From: Micromonospora_H sonneratiae
GTDB lineage: Bacteria > Actinomycetota > Actinomycetes > Mycobacteriales > Micromonosporaceae
Assembly (NCBI RefSeq): GCF_042679305.1
Contig: NZ_JBHTMP010000002.1
Coordinates: 124,001-188,000 of the forward strand
DNA length: 64,000 nt
Reading direction: 5' to 3'
Within the stretch, counting starts at the first letter, position 1; each line of letters begins with the position of its first letter. Under the pieces are notes generated by a model. That model saw only the letters and a program-made list of their open reading frames with translations. It was not told the origin of the DNA and ran no database searches. The translations under genes were made by a program, and so were the position numbers. Of the stretch, positions 8,146 to 16,816 are shown piece by piece.

Positions 8146-8862
8146 GTGGAGGACACGATCCCGGCGTACCTGATTTCGATGCCACTGCATGCGATCACCG
8201 AGGTCTACGGTGAGGACGGGCTGCGGCAGCGGTTCGCGTTGGAGATCGCCCGGTTCGACGAGGCCGAGCAGGAGAAGCTCAACCGGGCGCTCGCGTTGGC
8301 GGATCACCTGCACCGGGACGATCGGCGGGTACGCGAGCCGTACCTCAACCACCTGCTGCGGGTGGCGATCCGGATCATCTGTTACTACCGCGTGTACGAC
8401 GTCGACGTCATCGTCGCCGCGCTGCTGCACGACGCAGTCGAGGACCACCCTGAGGCCCTGGCCGGTGGCCAGCCCGTCGACGCGACCGCAGCGGCGCTTC
8501 AGGTGCTGGCCCGCGACTTCGGTCCACGGGTCGCGGGCCTCGTCCGTTCGGTGACCAACCCGCAGTACGACCCGGATCGGGACCGGGACGAGCAGTACCG
8601 CGAGCATGTCGCGGCCAGCCTCGACCGGGATCCGTGGGCGCGGGTGATCAAGGCGTCCGACTTCACCGACAACGGCGTGGGGGTCATCCACGCGACCGGT
8701 TCCAAGGTCCTCCGGGCTGCGGCCAAGTACCGTCCGCTGGTGCCGGTCCTGCGGGAACTGGTCGCCCGGCCGGACACCCCACTGGACGACGAGGCGAAGC
8801 AGCACATCCTCGAACAGTTCGAACTCGCGGAGACGCGGTTCGCGGCCATCCTTCAGGACTGA
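8146..8862 (+). CDS. Stand-alone HD-domain hydrolase, (p)ppGpp-hydrolase-like
   Basis: 238 residues, GTG start. The metal-binding pattern of the RelA/SpoT hydrolase domain is present: His in PYLNHLLRVA (about residue 69), HDxxED in ALLHDAVEDH (95-100), and a later Asp in VIKASDFTDN replacing the usual ADRLxN. No synthetase, TGS or ACT domain is present, so the protein resembles small alarmone hydrolases (MESH1-like), or a related HD phosphohydrolase acting on another nucleotide. Manganese-dependent removal of the 3' diphosphate is the family reaction; substrate here is inference. It appears monocistronic, 113 nt after the M56 gene. Confidence 0.75.
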   Translation: MEDTIPAYLISMPLHAITEVYGEDGLRQRFALEIARFDEAEQEKLNRALALADHLHRDDRRVREPYLNHLLRVAIRIICYYRVYDVDVIVAALLHDAVEDHPEALAGGQPVDATAAALQVLARDFGPRVAGLVRSVTNPQYDPDRDRDEQYREHVAASLDRDPWARVIKASDFTDNGVGVIHATGSKVLRAAAKYRPLVPVLRELVARPDTPLDDEAKQHILEQFELAETRFAAILQD

Positions 8863-9181
8863 GCTCCGCTTCGCCCCACCGACGGGACAGCTGTTAGCCG
8901 TTGCCGTCGTAAGCCGTCACCGTCGCGAGCTGCCACCGTGCGGGTTGTCACCGTCGCGAGCCGTCACAGTTGCCGTCACCATCGTCTCGTCGCGACGCGC
9001 CGATTACCTGAAGACAGGGTCTGGTTGCGCATCGTAAGCTCCTGGCGGTTCCGTACCCCGCTGGCAGGAAACCGGTGCTGGCAGCCACCCTGCGTGCTCG
9101 CGGCCACCCGATGCTGCAGCCGACACCGTGGCCCAGGACCGTGCTGCGGACGGAACTCCGGCCAGTGACGGAGGAGCAGCG
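8863..9181. repeat. Intergenic spacer with short direct repeats
   Basis: The spacer carries repeated GTCACCGTCGCGAG (8916-8929 and 8947-8960, 31 nt apart) with further degenerate GCCGTCAC and TTGCCGTC copies between about 8898 and 8980. No coding frame is convincing before the ABC transporter start. The repeats may be replication-slippage products or weak regulator sites. Confidence 0.4.
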
Positions 9182-11170
9182 ATGACATCCATCCGGGTAC
9201 GTCAGCGACGTCGAGCCACCGAAGAACAGAGCGAATCAGCGGAGCAGACCGAAGCAGCGGAACAGATCCTGCCGGAGTTGGAGGACCGTGGCTGGCTGCA
9301 CCACGCGACCGCCTTCTCGCACACCAGTTTCTGGTCGGTGGCCCGACGCCTGCCGCACCTGGTCCGGGAGGCCGTGGCGCTGGCCTGGTCGACCAGTCGG
9401 GTGGACACCGTAGCCTCCATCGGCCTGAACATCGCTGCCGGCGTGATGACCACGTTCGGCCTCCTGGCCACCAGTAACGTGCTGCGGGAACTGTTCGCCT
9501 CCGGACCCACGCCGGACCGGGTCCGTGCCGCCGCCCCGGCCCTGGTCCTGGCCGCACTGGCGGTGATGGCCCGAGGCGGTCTCGGCATCGCGGCCGGGTG
9601 GGCCCAGGCCAGGCTCACCCCGTTGATCAACTATGAGGTCGAGCTGCGGATGTTCGAGGCGACCACCGCCGTGGACCTGGCCGCGTTCGACGATGCCGGG
9701 TTCGCCGAGGAGATGGACCGGGCCCGCAACCGGGGCGTCACCGAGGCCGCCTCGATCGTCGACGACACCGTCAACCTGATCACCGGGGTGGTCGGGGTGG
9801 TCGCCACCGCCGCCGCGGTGACGGTGATCCAGCCCGTACTCCTGCCCTGCCTGCTGCTGGCCGGGATTCCCCAGGCTGTCACCGCGGTACGCATGGCCCG
9901 CCGCCAGTATCTGGCCATGCTGGCCCGGATCACCCGGCGTCGGCGGATGTGGATGCTCGGCACCCTGATGGCCAACCGGCACACCGCAGCCGAGGTACGT
10001 GCGTACCAGATGCGCGGATTCCTCCTCGCCGAGTACCGCCGGGTCATGAGTATCGAGGCGCGGGCCCAGATTCTCCTGGTCCGCGCCCAGACCACCACCC
10101 GGGTCCTGGGAGCGTCCGTTGCCGGGCTGGCCAGCTTCGCCGTCTACGCCGTACTAGGTGGGCTGCTACTCGGTGGGGTCGTGGCGCTGGCCGCTGCCGC
10201 CACCGCGCTGCTGGCGCTACAGGCCGCCCACAACAGCCTCGGCACCGCCGTGCAGGCCACCAACTCCCTGTACGAGGATGCCCTCTACTACCAGGACTTC
10301 CGCGACTTCCTGGACCGGGCCCGAACCCACACCCGAGCCGTCGGTGGTGAACCGACCAGCGGCTTCGAGACCATCGACCTCGACGAGGTCAGTCTGCGTT
10401 ACCCGGACACGGGGGAGCCCGCCGTGGACCGGGTCAGCCTGTCGGTACGAAAAGGACAGGTCGTCGCGCTGGTCGGCGAGAACGGCTCCGGCAAGACGAC
10501 CCTGGCCAAGCTCATCGCCGGACTCTACCGGCCGACCTCCGGCACGATCCGATGGGACGGGGTCGACACCGTACGGCTCGACCCGTACGACCTTGGTGCC
10601 CAGGTCGCGGTGATGAGTCAGGACTGGTGGAAGTTCCCGTTCACTGCCGGTCAGAACATCATGGTCGGCCGGCACGACCGGTCAGCGGGGCAGAGCGGGC
10701 CCAGCATGGTCGACGCGGCCGAATCCGCCGCCGCCCACGAGATGATCAACGGGTTGCCCCGTGGCTACGAGACCCTCCTGGACCGGGAGTTCAAGGATGG
10801 CCACGACCTCTCCGGCGGGCAGTGGCAACGCCTTGTCGCCGCGCGCGGGCTCTACCGTGACGCCCGCCTGTTGATCTGTGATGAGCCCTCCGCCGCGCTC
10901 GACGCCCGCGCCGAACATGCGCTCTTCCAGAACCTACGTCGGCATCCTGACCGGACGATCGTCCTGATCACCCACCGGCTGGCCAACGTCCGGCACGCCG
11001 ACCAGATCTATGTGATGAAACACGGGCGTCTCATCCAACAGGGCAACCATGACCAGTTGATGGCCGAAGGTGGCCTCTACCGCGAGCTGTTCGAACTACA
11101 GGCCAGTGGATACCTGGACGTGCCCGACCACGACGGACGGGAGGCGACCTCCGGCGTGGTGCAGGGCTGA
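9182..11170 (+). CDS. ABC transporter, fused permease/ATPase (exporter type)
   Basis: 662 residues from the ATG at 9182, chosen because GGAGG lies 8 nt upstream. An N-terminal Glu-rich tail of about 35 residues precedes five or six membrane helices (about 60-350), then one nucleotide-binding domain: Walker A GENGSGKTT (about 431-439), signature LSGGQWQRLVAARG (about 543), Walker B LLICDEPSAALD (about 562) and a switch His in LITHRLANV. The fused TMD-NBD layout is that of type IV (ABCB-like) exporters, which work as homo- or heterodimers. No partner half-transporter, substrate gene or regulator is adjacent, so the cargo is unknown. A 9-bp tandem repeat follows the stop. Confidence 0.88.
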   Translation: MTSIRVRQRRRATEEQSESAEQTEAAEQILPELEDRGWLHHATAFSHTSFWSVARRLPHLVREAVALAWSTSRVDTVASIGLNIAAGVMTTFGLLATSNVLRELFASGPTPDRVRAAAPALVLAALAVMARGGLGIAAGWAQARLTPLINYEVELRMFEATTAVDLAAFDDAGFAEEMDRARNRGVTEAASIVDDTVNLITGVVGVVATAAAVTVIQPVLLPCLLLAGIPQAVTAVRMARRQYLAMLARITRRRRMWMLGTLMANRHTAAEVRAYQMRGFLLAEYRRVMSIEARAQILLVRAQTTTRVLGASVAGLASFAVYAVLGGLLLGGVVALAAAATALLALQAAHNSLGTAVQATNSLYEDALYYQDFRDFLDRARTHTRAVGGEPTSGFETIDLDEVSLRYPDTGEPAVDRVSLSVRKGQVVALVGENGSGKTTLAKLIAGLYRPTSGTIRWDGVDTVRLDPYDLGAQVAVMSQDWWKFPFTAGQNIMVGRHDRSAGQSGPSMVDAAESAAAHEMINGLPRGYETLLDREFKDGHDLSGGQWQRLVAARGLYRDARLLICDEPSAALDARAEHALFQNLRRHPDRTIVLITHRLANVRHADQIYVMKHGRLIQQGNHDQLMAEGGLYRELFELQASGYLDVPDHDGREATSGVVQG

Positions 11171-11244
11171 TCGGTGGTGTGCCGGCCGGTCCCACCCGTC
11201 GCTCGGCCCCACCTGTCCGCGCGGGTCCCACCTGTGCCACCCGT

Positions 11245-11289
11245 CCAGCCCGGCCAGCCCGGCCAGCCCGTCCAGCCCGTCCAGCCGGC
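11245..11289. repeat. 9-bp tandem repeat, five copies
   Basis: Five head-to-tail copies of CCAGCCCG[G/T] (11245-11289, the last one degenerate) lie between the convergent ABC transporter gene and the hypothetical gene. They are outside coding sequence and are likely slippage DNA. Confidence 0.7.
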
Positions 11290-11303
11290 CCGGCTCCGTC
11301 TGT

Positions 11304-12134
11304 TCAGGACAGCAGCCGACGCAGGGTCGGCGCGATCGCGGCGGCGACCGCCCGGTCGTCCGATTGGTGGGCTACCCAGTTGAGCGCACCCAGCGCCACG
11401 ACCGGCTCACCAGCGGCTGCCGCGGTGACGATGTCCGCATCGGTCACCGTGGCCAGCAACCGGCGGACGAGGACACCCTCACCCCACATCGCCTCCGTCG
11501 GGTACGGCAGCCGGCCCAGCCAGTTCAGCAGTGCACCGGCCCGCGCCACCGGATCCGGCTCGGCGGCGGCCAGCCGCAGCGCGAACTCGCGTACCCGCTC
11601 GTCCGGGAGTTTCGCGGTGCCGTCCCCGGTGACGCCGACCAGATCGTCGCGCAGGAGATCTGGCACCTGGCGTTCGGCCAGTGTCGCTGGGAGCTTCGCG
11701 GGACGGAACTGTGGCCTTCTGGGTTTCTCGTAGTACCCGAGAGCCTTCGCCAGGTCGGTGAAGAGGCTGCTGCTCAGAATGCCGTTGACGCCGCACTCGG
11801 AGAGGAACAGCGTCAGGGCGGTCGGTTCGGCCACGTCCAGGTCGTCGGCGAACCTGTCCCGCTCCCACGAGACACTGCCGTGCCCGTGGAGGGTCGCGCT
11901 GCCGAGAATCTGATCGTCGACATCGTAGAGAGCCAGCGTCGGGCCTCCGAGGCAACGGCAGATGTCGCCGGTGAACCTGCCATTCGTGGTGAGCTCCCGT
12001 GCCCGGCTCAGTTGGTCCGGGTCGACCAGTTCGGCCAGCAGTTCACGGTCGTCCAGCGGTCCATCGGCCAGGCCGCCGCTGAGAATCCACACCGTCCGGG
12101 TCCGTGCCCAGACATCGGACAACCAGTCAGTCAT
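11304..12134 (-). CDS. Hypothetical protein at the end of the SWIM-MoxR-VWA cluster
   Basis: 276 residues from the ATG at 12134 (a GTG two codons earlier is possible). Visible features: a central CRCLGGPTLALYDVDDQILG segment with two close Cys followed by a beta-hairpin, an acidic LxxFLxECG stretch, and a C-terminal helical half (about 150-276) rich in Ala/Leu that looks like short alpha-repeat structure. No signal peptide or membrane helix. It lies 95 nt downstream of the VWA gene in the same direction and may be part of that operon. Function unknown. Confidence 0.65.
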   Translation of the reverse strand: MTDWLSDVWARTRTVWILSGGLADGPLDDRELLAELVDPDQLSRARELTTNGRFTGDICRCLGGPTLALYDVDDQILGSATLHGHGSVSWERDRFADDLDVAEPTALTLFLSECGVNGILSSSLFTDLAKALGYYEKPRRPQFRPAKLPATLAERQVPDLLRDDLVGVTGDGTAKLPDERVREFALRLAAAEPDPVARAGALLNWLGRLPYPTEAMWGEGVLVRRLLATVTDADIVTAAAAGEPVVALGALNWVAHQSDDRAVAAAIAPTLRRLLS

Positions 12135-12229
12135 CAGCACTGCGTCATGGTAGGCGCAGCAGGCCCCGGTTGGAGCCCTGCGTCGCCCGCCCGCCCCAGC
12201 ACCGATGGAGGGGCAGGCGACGCAGGGAG

Positions 12230-13408
12230 CTACCGGTCGGCGAACTGCTCGGCGAAGGCCTGTAGGTCGCGACGTTCGATGGCGGCGGCCATCAGGTCGG
12301 GGAAGGCGTCCGGCGTGCAGGCGAACGCCGGTACGCCGAGCGCGGCCAGCGCCGCCGCGTTCTGTCGGTCGTACGCCGGTGCACCCTCGTCGGACAGGGC
12401 CAGCAGCACCACCACCTGCACCCCGGCGCTGACGAGAGAACTGACCCGGCGCAGCATCTCCGCGCGTACGCCGCCCTCGTAGAGGTCACTGATCAGCACG
12501 AAGATGCTGTCCCGGGGCCGGGTGATCAGACCCTGGCAGTAGCCGATCGCCCGGTTGATGTCGGTGCCGCCACCCAGTTGGGTGCCGAACAGCACCTCCA
12601 CCGGATCGTGGAGTTCCGGGGTCAGGTCCACGACGGCGGTGTCGAAGACGACCAGCGACGTACGCAGCGAGCGCATCGAGGCCAGCACCGCCGAGAAGAT
12701 CCCCGAGTAGACGACGGACGCCGCCATCGAGCCGGACTGGTCGACGCAGAGCACCACGTCCCGCTGCACCGAGCTGGTACGCCGACCGTAGCCGACCAGG
12801 CGTTCCGGCACGATCGTCCGGTATTCGGGCTGGTAGTGCTGGAGGTTGGCCCGGATGGTGCGATCCCAGTCGATGTCACTGTGCCGGGGGCGGTTGATCC
12901 GGGTGGCCCGGTTGAGGGCCCCGGTCACCGCAGCCCGGGTCTTCTGCGCGATCCGGCGCTCCAACTGCTCCACCACCCGGCGGACGACCTGGCGGGCCGC
13001 ATCCTTGCTCTTGGCCGGCATCACCCGGTTGAGCGAGAGCAGGGTGCCGACGAGGTGGACGTCCGGCTCGATCGCGTCGAGCATCTCCGGTTCCAGCAGG
13101 AGCCGGCTGAGGTTGAGCCGCTCGATCGCGTCGGCCTGCATGACCTGCACGACCGTACTGGGGAAGTATTCCCGGATGTCGCCGAGCCAGCGGGCCACCC
13201 GGGGCGCGGAGCCACCCAGCCCGCCCGTACGCTTCCGGCCACCGTCGCTGGCTTCGGTGCTGTCGTAGAGGGCGGCGAGCGCGGCGTCCATGGTGGCGTC
13301 CGTACCGGTCACCTTCCCACAGGGGGAGTCGGCGGCGTCGCCGAGCACCAACCGCCAGCGGCGTAGCCGCTCCGGGTCGACGTTGGCATCGGCGACGTGC
13401 GCGGTCAC
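12230..13408 (-). CDS. VWA domain protein of the SWIM-MoxR-DUF5682 cluster
   Basis: 392 residues, GTG start overlapping the DUF5682 stop by 4 nt. An all-helical N-terminal half (about 1-200) precedes a von Willebrand A domain with an intact MIDAS: DQSGSM (D223, S225, S227), the Thr of GGGTDINRAI (about 285) and the Asp of VLISDLYEGG (about 308). VWA proteins encoded beside MoxR ATPases generally act with them in chaperone-like assembly, metal-insertion or complex-activation roles. The partner here is probably the MoxR-type ATPase two genes upstream. The protein is cytoplasmic (no signal). Confidence 0.85.
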   Translation of the reverse strand: MTAHVADANVDPERLRRWRLVLGDAADSPCGKVTGTDATMDAALAALYDSTEASDGGRKRTGGLGGSAPRVARWLGDIREYFPSTVVQVMQADAIERLNLSRLLLEPEMLDAIEPDVHLVGTLLSLNRVMPAKSKDAARQVVRRVVEQLERRIAQKTRAAVTGALNRATRINRPRHSDIDWDRTIRANLQHYQPEYRTIVPERLVGYGRRTSSVQRDVVLCVDQSGSMAASVVYSGIFSAVLASMRSLRTSLVVFDTAVVDLTPELHDPVEVLFGTQLGGGTDINRAIGYCQGLITRPRDSIFVLISDLYEGGVRAEMLRRVSSLVSAGVQVVVLLALSDEGAPAYDRQNAAALAALGVPAFACTPDAFPDLMAAAIERRDLQAFAEQFADR

Positions 13409-15762
13409 GCGGCCACCTCGCTTCGCTCGATCACTTGAATCTCCCGTCCGAGCAGGGTGGTCAGGGCGGGCAGGACCAGCGCCGCCCGGTCGTGGTCGAT
13501 CGGGGGCAGTTTGCCTGCGTCGTCGTCGAGCGCGGTGCCGCCCGCGATCCGGTCACCGATCGAGCGGCGTTCCGGTGCGGCGAACGTGCCGAACGTACGG
13601 CGCAGCAACGGCAGCACGTCGGTGAACGAGTCCGGGTCGACGCCGGTCAACCACTCGTCCAGTACGGACAGCAGGGACACGTCGTGGACGAGCAGCAGGC
13701 CACCGCCGGCGAGGAAGCCCTCGATCCAGTTGGCCGCCTGCGGGGCTGGCGTTCCGACGGTGAGTACCAGACCCATCCGTCGCCGGGTCTCTGCCGGGTC
13801 GAGGCGGTCGGCGTCGTGCAGCAACCTGGTCAACCGGCCGGCCAGCAGACCGTGGACGGGATGCTGCGGGGCGGTGCCGGCCTCGGTGCCCCGCCTGGCC
13901 AGCGAGGCCAGGGTGTCCAGCCAGCGGTTACGTAGGTCCGGATCGTCGAGCAGACCGATCGCGGAATGGACGGCGTCGACGTGGTCGCGCAGTGCCCGGG
14001 CGGCGTCGTCGGACAGTGACACGACCGCGGCGGGCAGGCCCACGCAGATGCGGACCAGCAGGCTCTCCGCGACGTGCCGCAGCGCCCCGAGGTCGGAGCC
14101 ACGTACGTCGCCGTAACGCAGGGTGCGGGCCAGCGCCGGCAGCGCCGCCATCAGGTGCGCCACGTCGGCGTCGAGCGCCGCCCGGGTCTGGAGCGCCTGG
14201 AGCACGGCCGGATAGGCGTTGGTCAGGTCACCCAGCAGGCACAACTCGACCAGTGGGGTGAGTTCGGCCAGTGAACCCGCGTCCCGGGCCGCCTCGGCGA
14301 TCTTCGCCGTTGCGGCGGCCTCGACGGTGGTGCCGTACTGGCCCGCCTCGACCAGGGACACCGCGAATTCCGGCTGCCAGCGCAGCCGCCACCCTTCGCG
14401 GAAGGTGCCCTTGCCCCGGCGGGCGTCGCCCGGTTCGCCCCAGCCGACGCCGAGCAGCCGCAACCGGTGCAGCAGTCGGCTGCGGCCCAGGTCGGTGTCC
14501 TTGCGTAGGTCCAGGTCGAGCTGCCGTTCCAGGGCCTCCGGCTTGAGTCGCAGGGTGCGTTGCTGGGCGGCCAGGTCCCGGGCCAGCGGCACCATCGGCA
14601 CACCGTCCGGCACGGCACCGAGGCGTTCACCGACCACCAGCCGCTGGTCGATCAGATCGAGGCGCAGGTCCTCACCGTCGCAGAGGACCGCCCGGGTGGC
14701 CTCGGTCAGTTCGGCGAGACCGGCCAGTGGCCGGCCGCGCAGGGCGGCCAGTGACTCGGTGAGGCGTACCGCCTCGATGACGTGCGCCGACGAGGTCGGT
14801 ATCCCCTCGTCCCGCAGCACCCCGGCGGCGGAGACCAGCCAGCGGGTGAGCACCTCGTCCGGTGCGGTGAACAGGTGGTGGTACCAGCCGGGGGAGCGGA
14901 CACCGGCCCCGTACCCCTGCCAGGAGGTCAGCCGACCGTACGTCCAGGGCACCCAGGTGAAGGTGACCTTGCCCTTCTTGAGCCCCTTGAGCAGGGCGTT
15001 GTCCCGGGCCGCCGGCACGCTGGTGGTCAGTGCGGGCACGTGCCACGCGCCGCACACCACGGCGATGTTGTCGTGCGTCCTGCGCACCTCCCGCAGCACC
15101 CCGCGCATGTACGCCTCGCGGAGCAGGTCCTGCGGATCCTCCGGTGCTTCGGCGCGGATCGCGGTCATCGCCTCTTCGATCGCCTCGAAGACCGGTACGC
15201 CCCGGTGCTCGACGACGTCCTCCCACCAGCGCTCGGGATCGTCGTAGCCGGCAGCGGCGGCGAGTTCCCCGATCGGGTCGGTCGGCCGGTAGGGCATGGC
15301 CCCGTCGGGTGCCGCCTCCCCGGTAGCGTCCTCGGCCGGCGTTTCCCCGGTCGCCGATGCCTCCGCAGCCGGCTCGGCCGGCACGTCCGCCGACGCCTCG
15401 GCCGGCGTCTCCCCGGTGACGCCCTCGGTCGGGTCCGCCGACTTCAGACCGACGCGGTACGCGTACGGCAGGTCGAAGAACCGCACCGGTACGTTGTGCG
15501 CCACCGCCCAGCGGATCGCCTGCCACTCCGGGGAGAAGACCGCGAACGGCCAGTACCCGGCCTTCCGGGGATCGTCGGTGGCGTAGCCGAGCAGGGCCAC
15601 CGGCGGTTCCAGCCCCTCTTCGGCGACCCAGCGGACCAGTTCGTCCGCCTCGGGCGGGCCCTCGATCAGCAGCAGGTCGGGTTGCTGTTCGGTCAGCGCC
15701 CGCACCACGGCCCGCGCCGAACCCGGGCCGTGGTGGCGTACCCCGTAGAAGCGTTCAGACAT
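13405..15762 (-). CDS. DUF5682 family protein
   Basis: 785 residues from the ATG at 15762, overlapping the MoxR stop by 8 nt. The N-terminal domain begins FYGVRHHGPGSA and contains DLLLIEGPPEAD (about 29-40) and NIAVVCGAWHVPAL (about 232-245, H241). This arrangement recalls the TraB/GumN/EreA-like hydrolase fold (an acidic GPP turn plus a Gly-x-x-His turn), though catalysis is not shown. A low-complexity Ala/Glu/Thr linker (about 110-155) interrupts the domain. The remaining 500 residues are helical, Leu/Ala/Arg-rich and repeat-like. It is the central member of the operon, tightly coupled at both ends. The substrate is unknown. Confidence 0.8.
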   Translation of the reverse strand: MSERFYGVRHHGPGSARAVVRALTEQQPDLLLIEGPPEADELVRWVAEEGLEPPVALLGYATDDPRKAGYWPFAVFSPEWQAIRWAVAHNVPVRFFDLPYAYRVGLKSADPTEGVTGETPAEASADVPAEPAAEASATGETPAEDATGEAAPDGAMPYRPTDPIGELAAAAGYDDPERWWEDVVEHRGVPVFEAIEEAMTAIRAEAPEDPQDLLREAYMRGVLREVRRTHDNIAVVCGAWHVPALTTSVPAARDNALLKGLKKGKVTFTWVPWTYGRLTSWQGYGAGVRSPGWYHHLFTAPDEVLTRWLVSAAGVLRDEGIPTSSAHVIEAVRLTESLAALRGRPLAGLAELTEATRAVLCDGEDLRLDLIDQRLVVGERLGAVPDGVPMVPLARDLAAQQRTLRLKPEALERQLDLDLRKDTDLGRSRLLHRLRLLGVGWGEPGDARRGKGTFREGWRLRWQPEFAVSLVEAGQYGTTVEAAATAKIAEAARDAGSLAELTPLVELCLLGDLTNAYPAVLQALQTRAALDADVAHLMAALPALARTLRYGDVRGSDLGALRHVAESLLVRICVGLPAAVVSLSDDAARALRDHVDAVHSAIGLLDDPDLRNRWLDTLASLARRGTEAGTAPQHPVHGLLAGRLTRLLHDADRLDPAETRRRMGLVLTVGTPAPQAANWIEGFLAGGGLLLVHDVSLLSVLDEWLTGVDPDSFTDVLPLLRRTFGTFAAPERRSIGDRIAGGTALDDDAGKLPPIDHDRAALVLPALTTLLGREIQVIERSEVAA

Positions 15763-16816
15763 CGCGGGCGGCGCGGTAGAAGGGCAGCCAACCGTCGCGT
15801 TCCCGGACCACGGTCTCCAGGTACTCCCGCCAGATGACCGGGTCGGTGGCGGGGTCCTTGACCACCGCGCCGACGATGCCGGCGGCCACATCGGACGGCC
15901 GTAGCACCCCGTCACCGAAGTGCGCGGCCAGCGCCCAGCCGTTGGTGACCACGGAGATCGCCTCGGCGGTGGAGAGCGTCCCGGTCGGCGACTTGAGCTT
16001 GGTACGGCCGTCCTCGGTCAACCCGGTGCGCAGCTCCCGGAAGACGGTCACCACCCGGCGGATCTCCTCCATGGCCGGGGGCACCTCGGGCAGTTCCAGG
16101 GACCGGCCGAGCTGCGCCACCCGGCGGGCGACGATGTCGACCTCCTCGTCGGCGGAGCCGGGTACCGGCAGCACGACGGTGTTGAACCGGCGGCGCAACG
16201 CGCTGGACAGTTCGTTGACCCCCCGGTCCCGGTCGTTGGCGGTGGCGATGATGTTGAAGCCCTTGGCGGCCTGCACCTCGCTACCCAGTTCCGGTACGGG
16301 CAGGGTCTTCTCCGACAGGATCGTGATCAGGGTGTCCTGCACGTCGGAGGGCACCCGGGTCAGCTCCTCGAACCGGGCCACCGCACCGGTCTGCATCGCC
16401 CGCATCACCGGGCTGGGCACCAGCGCCGCCTCCGACGGTCCCTCGGCCAGCAGCCGGGCGTAGTTCCAGCCGTACCGGATCGCCTCCTCGGCGGTTCCGG
16501 CGGTGCCCTGCACCAGCAGCGTCGAGTTACCGGAGATCGCCGCCGCGAGATGTTCGGAGACCCAGGTCTTGGCGGTGCCCGGCACGCCGAGCAGCAGCAG
16601 CGCCCGGTCGGTGGCCAGGGTCGCCACCGCGACCTCCATGAGTCGGCGCGGTCCGACGTACTTCGGCGAGACCTTGCCGCCGTCGCCGAGCAGATAGGTG
16701 ACCACGGCCTGTGGCGACAGCTTCCAGCCGGGCGGGCGGGGCCGGTCGTCGGCGGCGGCCAGCAGCGCCAACTCCTCGGCGAACTGCTGCTCGGCGTGCT
16801 GACGGATCACTGTCAT
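15755..16816 (-). CDS. MoxR-family AAA+ ATPase
   Basis: 353 residues from the ATG at 16816, whose ATGA overlaps the SWIM gene stop. AAA+ motifs: Walker A GVPGTAKT (about 77-84), Walker B region ARFEELTR (Glu-Glu in place of the common DE), sensor 1 IIATANDRDRG, an arginine-finger segment ELSSALRRRFNTV, and a C-terminal lid. MoxR ATPases form hexamers that remodel partner proteins, normally with VWA-domain adaptors, and the VWA protein two genes downstream is the obvious adaptor. A much longer open frame upstream in this frame overlaps the SWIM gene and is not used, because the ATGA coupling and family length support 16816. Confidence 0.88.
   Translation of the reverse strand: MTVIRQHAEQQFAEELALLAAADDRPRPPGWKLSPQAVVTYLLGDGGKVSPKYVGPRRLMEVAVATLATDRALLLLGVPGTAKTWVSEHLAAAISGNSTLLVQGTAGTAEEAIRYGWNYARLLAEGPSEAALVPSPVMRAMQTGAVARFEELTRVPSDVQDTLITILSEKTLPVPELGSEVQAAKGFNIIATANDRDRGVNELSSALRRRFNTVVLPVPGSADEEVDIVARRVAQLGRSLELPEVPPAMEEIRRVVTVFRELRTGLTEDGRTKLKSPTGTLSTAEAISVVTNGWALAAHFGDGVLRPSDVAAGIVGAVVKDPATDPVIWREYLETVVRERDGWLPFYRAARDV

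Noticed and set aside
12578..13366. A 262-codon plus-strand frame opposite the VWA gene
   Set aside because: Antisense shadow of a gene with an intact MIDAS. The translation is His/Gly/Val-rich without domains.
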